Below, piece after piece: positions 27,022 to 34,460 of a DNA stretch of 43,687 nucleotides; the stretch's first letter is position 1, and every line of letters begins with the position of its first letter. The DNA comes from Thermoguttaceae bacterium (lineage in GTDB: Bacteria; Planctomycetota; Planctomycetia; Pirellulales; Thermoguttaceae). Position numbers and translations under genes: made by a program. The notes below the pieces were generated by a model, which did not search any database, was not told the origin of the DNA, and saw only the letters and a list, made by a program, of their open reading frames with translations. The DNA lies in the NCBI GenBank assembly GCA_017434455.1, contig JAFRFG010000012.1:1-43687 (forward strand). The letters run 5' to 3'.

Positions 27022-29184
27022 ATGATGATGTCGATGCGTTCCCCTCTTTTGAACTACCGCTGCGACCTCCCCTACGGCGCGATTCTCCGCGAGGAGGGGG
27101 TTCAATTCTCGGTGGTCAGCCGCTTCGCCACCGGAATGCGGCTGCTGCTCTACTCCTCGGTCGACGACACCGAGCCGACCGACGTCATCAACCTCGACCC
27201 GACCTACTACCGCTGCGGGGACGTCTGGTCCTGTTTTCTCGACGGGATACAGCCCGGGCAGCTGTATCACTTCCAGGCCGACGGCCCGTACGACCCGGCG
27301 GCGGGGCATCGGTTCGATTCCCGCGCGCGGCTGATCGACCCCTACGCCAAGGCGCTGGCGGGGGATTTTCAGCCCTCCGACGACGGCGTCATCCGCCCTC
27401 CCAAGTGCGTGGTCGTCTCGGACGATTTCGACTGGACCACCGACTGTCATATCCGCCGTCCCCTGATCGACTCGGTGATCTACGAGCTGCACGTGCGAGG
27501 TTTCACCGCCGATGAAAGCGCCTCGGTGAAACACCCGGGGACCTATCTGGGCCTGATCGAGAAGATCCCCTATCTTCAGTCGCTGGGGGTCACGACCGTC
27601 GAGCTGATGCCGGTGCACGAGTTCCCGACCAACGAGACCGACGGTTCGTTCAAGCCGATCCACAACTACTGGGGATACGAGCCGATGGCGTTCTTCGCCC
27701 CCCACCGCGGCTACGCCTGCTCGAAGCAGCCGGGGGCGCAGGTTCGTGAGTTCAAGCAGATGGTGCTGGCCCTGCACCAGGCGGGGATCGAGGTGATTTT
27801 GGACGTCGTCTTCAATCACACCGCCGAGGGGAACGAGCTGGGGCCCACCCTCTCGTTCAAGGGGCTGGGGAACTCCAGTTACTATCTTCTCAACCGCGAC
27901 GGGAGTTACTGCAACTACTCGGGGTGCGGCAATACCGTCAACGGGAATCACCCCTTGACGCGGGAGCTGATCTTCAGCTGCCTGCGCTACTGGGTCCAGA
28001 GTTTCCACATCGACGGCTTCCGCTTCGATTTGGCGTCGATCCTCAGCCGCGACCGCAGCGGCGCGCTGGTCGCCAACCCGCCGGTCCTCGAACAGATCGC
28101 CGAGGATCCGATGCTCGCCGACACGTCGATCATCGCCGAGGCGTGGGACGCCGCGGGGGCGTATCAGGTGGGGCACTTCGGCTCCCACCGATGGTCGGAG
28201 TGGAACGGCCGCTTCCGGGACGACACCCGCCGTTTCTGGCGCGGCGATTCCTGGTCGGCCGGGACGATGGCGACCCGTCTGGCCGGTTCGAGCGATCTGT
28301 ACGGCCCCGGCGGCCGCACGACCGAGTCGAGCATCAACTTCGTCACGGCGCACGACGGGTTCACCCTCAACGACCTGGTCTCTTACGAGCGGAAGCACAA
28401 CGAGGCGAATCTCGAGGAGAACCGCGACGGGGAGAACAACAACATCAGCTGGAACTGCGGGGCCGAGGGCCCAAGCGACGACGAGGAGGTTCTGGCGCTG
28501 CGCGGCCGCCAGGTGCGCAATTTCTTCACAACGCTCCTCTTCAGCCAGGGGGTCCCGATGTTCCCCGCCGGGGACGAGGTGCGCCGCACGCAGCGGGGGA
28601 ACAACAACGCCTGGTGCCAGGACAGCGCCCTGTCGTGGTTCGACTGGTCGCTGGTCAAAAAGCAGGAGGATCTTTTCCGCTTCGTTCAGACGCTGATCCG
28701 GTTCCGGTTGGAGGAACCGGCGCTGCGCCGCCGCACCTTTTTAACCGGTCAGCCGCCGCGCTCCGGCCATCTGGCCGATATCGGCTGGTTCGGCGTCGAC
28801 GGGGAAGCGATGAACTGGGAGGAGAACCCCGAACCGATCCTCTGCGCGCTTCTTTCCGGCGAGGTTCCGGCGGGGAGCCCGCAGACCGGCCGCTATCATA
28901 CCTTGGCGATGTTCAACGGGACCGGCCGCTCGGTCAAGTTCACCCTGCCGACGGTCGTCTTTTCGCCGAGTTTCTCGTGGCGGCTGTTCGTCGATACCGC
29001 CGCCGAGACGCCGGGCGATATCTACCCCGATTTCGACGGGCCGGCCCCCGGCTTGATCGGCGGGGTCACGCTGGCGCCGAAGTCGATTCAGCTGTTTGTG
29101 ACGCCGATTCCGAACCGTCCGAAGACCCCTCCGATACCGAGTTTTTCGAGCCGTCCCTGGTCCGCCGCCGCAGGAGGCGATTGA
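27022..29184 (+). CDS. glgX: Glycogen debranching enzyme (isoamylase family, GH13)
   Basis: 720-residue alpha-1,6-glucosidase that trims branches during glycogen breakdown. An N-terminal CBM48-like domain (about 10-115) leads into the GH13 barrel. DVVFNHTAEG (about 262-271), nucleophile Asp336 in DGFRFDLAS, acid/base Glu373 in IIAEAWDAAG and Asp445 in TAHDGFTLND give the full catalytic set. Length is typical of GlgX. The start has three Met codons in a row behind AAGAGG. The last 119 bp overlap the 3' end of lnt on the other strand; that part encodes a Pro/Ser-rich tail beyond the conserved domain. No other glycogen gene is adjacent. Confidence 0.93.
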   Translation: MMMSMRSPLLNYRCDLPYGAILREEGVQFSVVSRFATGMRLLLYSSVDDTEPTDVINLDPTYYRCGDVWSCFLDGIQPGQLYHFQADGPYDPAAGHRFDSRARLIDPYAKALAGDFQPSDDGVIRPPKCVVVSDDFDWTTDCHIRRPLIDSVIYELHVRGFTADESASVKHPGTYLGLIEKIPYLQSLGVTTVELMPVHEFPTNETDGSFKPIHNYWGYEPMAFFAPHRGYACSKQPGAQVREFKQMVLALHQAGIEVILDVVFNHTAEGNELGPTLSFKGLGNSSYYLLNRDGSYCNYSGCGNTVNGNHPLTRELIFSCLRYWVQSFHIDGFRFDLASILSRDRSGALVANPPVLEQIAEDPMLADTSIIAEAWDAAGAYQVGHFGSHRWSEWNGRFRDDTRRFWRGDSWSAGTMATRLAGSSDLYGPGGRTTESSINFVTAHDGFTLNDLVSYERKHNEANLEENRDGENNNISWNCGAEGPSDDEEVLALRGRQVRNFFTTLLFSQGVPMFPAGDEVRRTQRGNNNAWCQDSALSWFDWSLVKKQEDLFRFVQTLIRFRLEEPALRRRTFLTGQPPRSGHLADIGWFGVDGEAMNWEENPEPILCALLSGEVPAGSPQTGRYHTLAMFNGTGRSVKFTLPTVVFSPSFSWRLFVDTAAETPGDIYPDFDGPAPGLIGGVTLAPKSIQLFVTPIPNRPKTPPIPSFSSRPWSAAAGGD

Positions 29185-30817
29185 TCGGCCACATCGCCGC
29201 CAGCAGCAGCGCGCACAGCGCGGGGAAGAGGCGGATCCACATGCCGAATTTCCCGAGCGGCTCGGGGGCGCGCGGCACAAAGTCGACGAGGACCTCGCCG
29301 GTTTGACAGCGCGGCCCGATGGCGAAGATTCGGCCGACCGGGTCGATCGCCAAAGAGGCGTTTCCGTGGACGGCCGCCAGGAGGAAGCGCCTGTTTTCGA
29401 TGGCGCGGAAGACGTAGGTCGCCTGGTGGATCGGGTTCTCGGTCCCCCCTCGGAACCAGCCGTCGTTGGAGATGTTCAGCATAAATTCCGGCGGGCGGCT
29501 CATCGACTTGATCTTGTCGAAGTAAAGGTGCGGCAGAGAGCTTTCAAAGCAGATCGAGACCATAAAGGGGACGCCGTTGATCTCGAACAGCCCGGGGAGG
29601 GTTCCCGCGGCGATCGGGGGGCAGAGGGTCTTCAGCGGAAAGGAGTCGGGGAGACGGTCCAGCAGCGGAATATACTCGCCGACTAATATTCGCTGAACCT
29701 TGTCGTAGCGCTGGCGCCGGCCGGCGGTATCCTGGAGAATCGCCGTGTTGTAGGCGTTGACTTTAAAGTTTGGGGCGTATTCATACAGCATCCCCCCGAC
29801 AAGCAGCGGGATGCCGAGTTTTTCGACCCACGAGTCGAATTCCCGGCGCTGCGCCGTGAGGATATTCTCCATCTGCTCGGCGCGTCCCTGGGGGGAGAGA
29901 TTTTCCATTTCGGGAAGGTAGGCCCCTTCCAGGTAATCGAAGAAGGGGAGGGCGAAGGTCCCCTCCGGCCAGACGATCAGATCGACCGGGCGGTCGTTTT
30001 TTTCTTCGGCCTTGAGCCGTGCCAGGGCCTTTTCGGTCTGCTCCACGTAATGCTTATGGATGGCGAACTCCGTCTCGTGCGAGACCGGGTAGGTGATCGG
30101 CTCGCCGTCCTGCATCAGCAGGATCTTAAGCGGAGTATGTTGCGCTGCATAGGCCTTCTGATCCTCGTCCCACCGGGCGATGGCTCGGCTTCCCGAAGCG
30201 TACGTTCCCCAAAGAACCCCGGCGGCGCAGGCCAGAGAAAGTACCCTCAGCGCCATCCCCGCCGGCCCCGGGGAGCGTATCCCCCCCATCCGGGCCGGCC
30301 AAAGCGCCAGCCCCGCGAAGGTCCCCGCCAGCACCAATATTCCGGCGACGCTGTATTCGCCGAAGAGCAGGGAACTCTGCAGCCAGACCGGCTGCTGGTA
30401 CAGCGCGTGCTGCAGGGCGCAGAAAGAAAAACCGTCGACGACATGGAAACGAAACCACTCCCCCCCGATCCACAGCGCCGGAAGGAGAAAAACGCACGCG
30501 CCGTGGACGCGGTGGACCAGCGTCCGGGCCGCGGCGGTGACCAGCGCGACCCAGGGGGCCAGGGCGAAAGAGATCACCACCCACCCGAACCAGATACCCC
30601 AGTGGGGGAGCGGAAGCCAGATCAGCGTCCCCCCCCAAAAGGCGACCGTCAGAAAGTAAATAATCCGGTACGGGTGTTTGGGGCACTCCTCCGGTTTCAT
30701 TCGGACCAGGGGAACCCAGAAGAAGGGGACCAGGAAGGCCAGCGGCCAGCACTCCACCGGGGGGAGCGCCAGGTAGTAGAGAACCAGGGACGTCAGCGCG
30801 CAGAGGAAATACGCCAT
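29066..30817 (-). CDS. lnt: Apolipoprotein N-acyltransferase
   Basis: 583-residue inner-membrane enzyme that adds the third acyl chain to lipoproteins. The N-terminal half has about six to seven membrane helices. The nitrilase-like periplasmic domain shows Glu in WPEGTFALPFF, Lys in YDKVQRILVGEYIPLLD and Cys in VSICFESSLPHLYF, the expected Glu-Lys-Cys triad. The frame opens further upstream (to 30982), but the minus-strand promoter TATAAT sits at 30893-30888, so ATG 30817 is the first sensible start, although its ribosome binding site is poor. The Ser/Glu-rich C-terminal 35 residues lie antisense to the end of glgX. A substrate for it, the His-rich lipoprotein, is in this window. Confidence 0.92.
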   Translation of the reverse strand: MAYFLCALTSLVLYYLALPPVECWPLAFLVPFFWVPLVRMKPEECPKHPYRIIYFLTVAFWGGTLIWLPLPHWGIWFGWVVISFALAPWVALVTAAARTLVHRVHGACVFLLPALWIGGEWFRFHVVDGFSFCALQHALYQQPVWLQSSLLFGEYSVAGILVLAGTFAGLALWPARMGGIRSPGPAGMALRVLSLACAAGVLWGTYASGSRAIARWDEDQKAYAAQHTPLKILLMQDGEPITYPVSHETEFAIHKHYVEQTEKALARLKAEEKNDRPVDLIVWPEGTFALPFFDYLEGAYLPEMENLSPQGRAEQMENILTAQRREFDSWVEKLGIPLLVGGMLYEYAPNFKVNAYNTAILQDTAGRRQRYDKVQRILVGEYIPLLDRLPDSFPLKTLCPPIAAGTLPGLFEINGVPFMVSICFESSLPHLYFDKIKSMSRPPEFMLNISNDGWFRGGTENPIHQATYVFRAIENRRFLLAAVHGNASLAIDPVGRIFAIGPRCQTGEVLVDFVPRAPEPLGKFGMWIRLFPALCALLLAAMWPINRLLRRRTRDGSKNSVSEGSSDGSESASQTAESTSAPA

Positions 30818-30887
30818 TGCAAAATCTTTGGAGGCGGTTAAGTCGGGGGAAAGGGGCCAAACCGCGCGGCGGCGCGGCCCGGCGCCC

Positions 30888-30916
30888 ATTATAGCGAATC
30901 GTTCGATTTGGACCAA
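30888..30916 (-). promoter_or_regulatory. lnt: lnt promoter
   Basis: Minus-strand TTGGTC (30916-30911), 17-bp spacer, perfect TATAAT (30893-30888), about 70 bp before the lnt ATG. Confidence 0.6.
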
Positions 30917-30949
30917 CATATATGTCGCCGGCCATATATATTGTCGGCC
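30917..30949. repeat. Imperfect tandem repeat between divergent lnt and ACP promoters
   Basis: CATATATGTCGCCGGC (30917-30932) is followed directly by CATATATATTGTCGGCC (30933-30949), two AT-rich/GC-rich copies of a 16-17 bp unit placed between the two divergent promoters. It may be a regulator binding site; no more can be said. Confidence 0.4.
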
Positions 30950-30974
30950 GCGCGTATCGGGCGCGTGCACCTTC

Positions 30975-31003
30975 TTGACCAAACGCGCGTCGGGCCGTAC
31001 AAT
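30975..31003 (+). promoter_or_regulatory. Promoter of the ACP-FabF-synthetase cluster
   Basis: TTGACC (30975-30980), 17-bp spacer, TACAAT (30998-31003). The leader to the ACP ATG at 31144 is about 135 nt and contains no gene. Confidence 0.75.
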
Positions 31004-31143
31004 TTATGCCCGGAGGTTGTTTTTCCGGCAAGGTTAGGGAGTTCCCCCGGGTCGCCGCCGCGATGGATCAAACGCGTGCGTTGAGAAAATCGCGTGCCCC
31101 AAGCTGTTAAGGAAAACGCCGTTAAAGGAGTAAAAAGAAAACT

Positions 31144-31476
31144 ATGGCCACCGTTTACTCTCTGCTCACCGAGGGGCTGGCGGAACGTCTGTGCTGCTCG
31201 CCTTCGGAGTTCACCCCCGAAACGACGTTCGCGTCGCTGGGGCTCGACTCGCTCGATTTGGGCGAGCTTCTCATCGTTCTCGAGAATCGGCTCGGGTTCG
31301 AGATCGAGTCCGACCGCAAGATCGGGACCATTCAGGATCTGGTCGACATCATCGAGAATATCCGCAAAAAACGGGGGATTCGGATCCCCGAGGTCGACGA
31401 CGACAACAACGCTGACGATAAGAACGCTGACGACAAAAACGCTGACGACAAAAACACTGACGGCGCGGCCGGTTAA
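31144..31476 (+). CDS. Acyl carrier protein with repetitive acidic tail
   Basis: 110 residues. The first 80 form an ACP domain with the phosphopantetheine serine in LGLDSLDLGELL (Ser38), followed by the second helix and IVLENRLGFEIESD. Unlike ordinary 75-80 residue ACPs it continues into a tail EVDDDNNADDKNADDKN... built of a 5-residue NADDK unit encoded by a 15-bp tandem repeat. First gene of a cluster with FabF (3 bp gap) and an acyl-CoA synthetase. The ribosome binding site AAAGGAG is rather far (13 nt). It is probably a specialised or second ACP; whether it is the main AcpP cannot be told. Confidence 0.88.
   Translation: MATVYSLLTEGLAERLCCSPSEFTPETTFASLGLDSLDLGELLIVLENRLGFEIESDRKIGTIQDLVDIIENIRKKRGIRIPEVDDDNNADDKNADDKNADDKNTDGAAG
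31408..31461 (+). repeat. 15-bp tandem repeat in ACP tail
   Basis: Units AACGCTGACGAYAAR start at 31408, 31423 and 31438, with a partial fourth at 31453. Copies two and three are identical. Being in multiples of three, copy changes keep the frame. Confidence 0.85.
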
Positions 31477-31479
31477 GAT

Positions 31480-32724
31480 ATGGACATTCCTATGAAGAGA
31501 GTCGTGGTGACCGGGCTGGGCGTGATCAGTCCGGTAGGGAACACGGTGGAGGACTTCTGGCGCAACGTCGTCGAGGGGAATTGCGGTATCGGCACGATCA
31601 CCCGATTCGACTCCGCCGATTATAAAGTTCACCTCGCCGCCGAGGTCAAAGACTTCGACCCGTTCCAGTATATGGAGCGCAACGAGGTCGCCCGGACCGA
31701 CCCGTATATCCGCTACGCGATGGCGTCGACCCAGCAGGCGGTCGAGCAGAGCGGTTTTCTGCCGACGGTCTCCCCGGAGCGCTTCGGCATTATCTTCGGC
31801 TCGGCGATCGGCGGGGTCACCACCTGTTTCCGCGAGCACGCCAAGCTCCTGGCCAACGGCCCGCGCCGGGTCTCCCCCTTCTTCGTCCCGATGTTTATCG
31901 CCAATATGGCCTCCGGGCTTCTGGCGATTCGGTACAACTGCCGCGGACTGGTGATGCCGACGGTCACCGCCTGCGCGACCGGCGCGGCGGCGATCGGCGA
32001 GGCGTACGAGAAGATCCGCTTCGGCCTGGCCGACGTGATGATTGCCGGCGGCAGCGAGGCGGCGATCACCGACTGCGCCATCGCCGGGTTCTCGAACATG
32101 AAGGCGCTTTCCCTGTCGGACGACCCCCTGGCGGCCTCCCTGCCGTTCGACCTGCGCCGCAGCGGCTTCGTGATGGGGGAAGGGTCGGCGACGCTGATTC
32201 TCGAGGAGTACGAGCACGCCGTGCGCCGCGGCGCCCCTTTATTGGGGGAGATCTGCGGATACGGCGCCACCTGCGACGCCTACCATCTGGCCACCCCCCG
32301 GCCCGACGGAAAACAGGGGGGGCGCGCGATGGCCGAGTCGATCCGCCAGGCGAACTGGCAGCCGGGCGAGAACGTCTACCTCAACGCCCACGGGACCGGA
32401 ACCCCCCTGGGGGATATCGCTGAGAGCCAGGCCGTTCACGAGGTCTTCGGCGAGCACGCCGCGCGGGTCCCCGTCAGCTCGACCAAGTCGGTGACCGGCC
32501 ACATGATCGGCGCCGCCGGCGCCGCCGAGGCGATTATTTGTCTCTTGGCGATGCGCGACGGGATCGTTCCCCCGACCATCGGGCTGACCGAGCCCGACCC
32601 GAAGTGTGATCTGGACTATGTTCCGCTGAAGGCCCGCCCGTTCCGACCGACCCTGACGCTGTCGAACTCGTTCGGGTTCGGCGGCCACAACGTGTCGCTG
32701 GCGATGCGCCCGGTCCGCGGCTAA
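31480..32724 (+). CDS. fabF: 3-oxoacyl-ACP synthase II
   Basis: 414-residue condensing enzyme extending acyl-ACP with malonyl-ACP. Catalytic Cys165 in TVTACATGAAA, His304 in NAHGTGTPLGD, and Lys336 and His341 in STKSVTGHMIGAAGA give the complete FabF active site at the usual positions. The start could be ATG 31480 or ATG 31492 (MKRVVVTGLG, the more usual N-terminus); neither has a strong ribosome binding site, consistent with coupling to the ACP gene whose stop is 3 bp before 31480. Confidence 0.94.
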   Translation: MDIPMKRVVVTGLGVISPVGNTVEDFWRNVVEGNCGIGTITRFDSADYKVHLAAEVKDFDPFQYMERNEVARTDPYIRYAMASTQQAVEQSGFLPTVSPERFGIIFGSAIGGVTTCFREHAKLLANGPRRVSPFFVPMFIANMASGLLAIRYNCRGLVMPTVTACATGAAAIGEAYEKIRFGLADVMIAGGSEAAITDCAIAGFSNMKALSLSDDPLAASLPFDLRRSGFVMGEGSATLILEEYEHAVRRGAPLLGEICGYGATCDAYHLATPRPDGKQGGRAMAESIRQANWQPGENVYLNAHGTGTPLGDIAESQAVHEVFGEHAARVPVSSTKSVTGHMIGAAGAAEAIICLLAMRDGIVPPTIGLTEPDPKCDLDYVPLKARPFRPTLTLSNSFGFGGHNVSLAMRPVRG

Positions 32725-32773
32725 AAGTATTTTTCCCGCCGCGGCGAAAATCTACAGTCAAAAGAATAAGCGA

Positions 32774-34387
32774 ATGTTCTATCAACAGTTTTGCCGCGAA
32801 CAGTTCGACGCCGAGGGGCGTTTGATTGACTTTTCTCTGGAGTACCCCGAAAACTTCAACTTTGGGTACGACGCGGTCGACGCGATCGCTCGGCAAGACC
32901 CCGACCGAACCGCGCTGGTCTGGGAAGACGCCGAGGGGAATACCCTGACCTACACCTTCGGCGATATCAGCCGTCTGAGCAATCAGGCGGCGAACGTCTT
33001 CTTAAGCCAGGGGATCGGCAAGGGGGATCGGGTGATGCTCATCCTCAAGCGCGTCCCGGAATATTGGTACACGGTCGTCGCCCTGCACAAGATCGGCGCG
33101 GTGGCGGTCCCCGCCTCGTTTATGCTGACCCTCGAAGACCTGGTCTACCGGATGCGGAAGATCAATATCTCGGCGATGGTGATCGTCTCGGACGACGCGC
33201 TGGGGGAACTGGTCTGTCACGTCCGGGAGGAGGCGCCGCAGCTGAAGACCGTCTGGACCACGACACAGAACCGTTTCGGTTTTCGCTCTTTGGCGGAAGA
33301 TATCGCCGCCGCGCCGGCGGCGCTGGAGCGCGTCGATACCCGCGCCGAGGAGCCGATGATCGCCTACTTCACCTCGGGGACGACCGGCTACCCGAAGGCG
33401 GTGGCGCACAGCCATCTCTACCCCCTGACGCATATCGTCACGGCCAAATATTGGCAGCGCTGCCTCGACGGCGGTCTGCATTTAACGATCGCCGATTCCG
33501 GCTGGGGAAAGACCTCGTGGGGGAAGATCTACGGCCAGTGGCTGGTCGGTTCGGCGGTGATGGTCTTCGATTTCGACTCGTTCGACTCCCGCCAGATGGT
33601 CTCGGTGATCAACCGCCACGGCGTGACCACCTTCTGCGCTCCCCCGACGATCTACCGCTATATGGTGATGCGCGGCAATGCCTCTTTGCCGACGCTCAAG
33701 CACGTGACCTCCGCCGGGGAATACCTCGCCCCCGAGGTCTCGCGCAAGTTTGAGCAGCTCACCGGCCTGACCATCGCCGAGGGGTACGGTCAGACGGAAC
33801 TGTCGCTGACGATCGGCAATTTGGCCGGCGATCCCCCCCGCCGCGGCTCGCTCGGGAAGGCGGCGCCGCTTTACGATATCTCTTTGATTCGCGACGACGG
33901 CACGCAAGCCCCGATCGGGGAACCGGGACAGATCGTGGTCCGCGCCAAGCGGGGCCGTCAGGGGCTGATGCTCGGGTACCTCAGCGGCGATACGATCAGC
34001 GACGAGCCGATCCGAGACGGCGCCCTGTTCACCGGCGATACCGCCCGCCTCGACGAGGATGGGTATTTCTGGTTCAACGGCCGGCTCGACGACGTGATCA
34101 AAACCGGCGGTTTCCGCGTCGGTCCCGACGAGATCGAGCATATCCTCCTGGCGCACCCGAAGGTGGCCGAGTGCTCCGTGATCGGGGTTCCCGATCCGCT
34201 GCGGGGCCAGGCGATCAAGGCGCGCGTGGTTTTAGTTCCCCACACCGAGGCGACCGAGGAACTCAAAAAAGAGCTCCTTCTTGCCGCCAACGAGCAGCTG
34301 GCGGTCTACAAGCGGATCCGCTTCCTCGATTTCGTCGAGGATCTCCCGAAGACGCAAAACGGCAAGATCCGCCGCTCGGGGCATTAA
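32774..34387 (+). CDS. Acyl-CoA (or acyl-ACP) synthetase, AMP-forming
   Basis: 537-residue ANL-superfamily adenylating enzyme, closest in feel to medium-chain acyl-CoA synthetases. Motifs: TSGTTGYPKAVAHSH (A3), GYGQTELS (A5), FTGDTARLDEDGYFWFNGR and DDVIKTGGFRVGP (A7-A8 hinge), and catalytic Lys531 in TQNGKIRR. The protein ends only six residues after that Lys, slightly short. It activates a carboxylic acid with ATP and transfers it to CoA; with ACP and FabF upstream, loading onto that ACP is an alternative. Begins 49 bp after fabF. Confidence 0.85.
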   Translation: MFYQQFCREQFDAEGRLIDFSLEYPENFNFGYDAVDAIARQDPDRTALVWEDAEGNTLTYTFGDISRLSNQAANVFLSQGIGKGDRVMLILKRVPEYWYTVVALHKIGAVAVPASFMLTLEDLVYRMRKINISAMVIVSDDALGELVCHVREEAPQLKTVWTTTQNRFGFRSLAEDIAAAPAALERVDTRAEEPMIAYFTSGTTGYPKAVAHSHLYPLTHIVTAKYWQRCLDGGLHLTIADSGWGKTSWGKIYGQWLVGSAVMVFDFDSFDSRQMVSVINRHGVTTFCAPPTIYRYMVMRGNASLPTLKHVTSAGEYLAPEVSRKFEQLTGLTIAEGYGQTELSLTIGNLAGDPPRRGSLGKAAPLYDISLIRDDGTQAPIGEPGQIVVRAKRGRQGLMLGYLSGDTISDEPIRDGALFTGDTARLDEDGYFWFNGRLDDVIKTGGFRVGPDEIEHILLAHPKVAECSVIGVPDPLRGQAIKARVVLVPHTEATEELKKELLLAANEQLAVYKRIRFLDFVEDLPKTQNGKIRRSGH

Positions 34388-34460
34388 ACACTCCCCCCAT
34401 ATTTTTGTCATCCGCCGTGGCTTGTCCGGCGCCGAAAACCTTTCAAGAAAGGCCTCTACC

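Noticed and set aside
26884..28398. 504-codon frame antisense to the first part of glgX
   Set aside because: Low-complexity product, no family, and it would overlap the glgX promoter.
30889..32217. 442-codon frame antisense to fabF and ACP
   Set aside because: The ACP and FabF active-site motifs lie on the plus strand; the reverse product has no domain.
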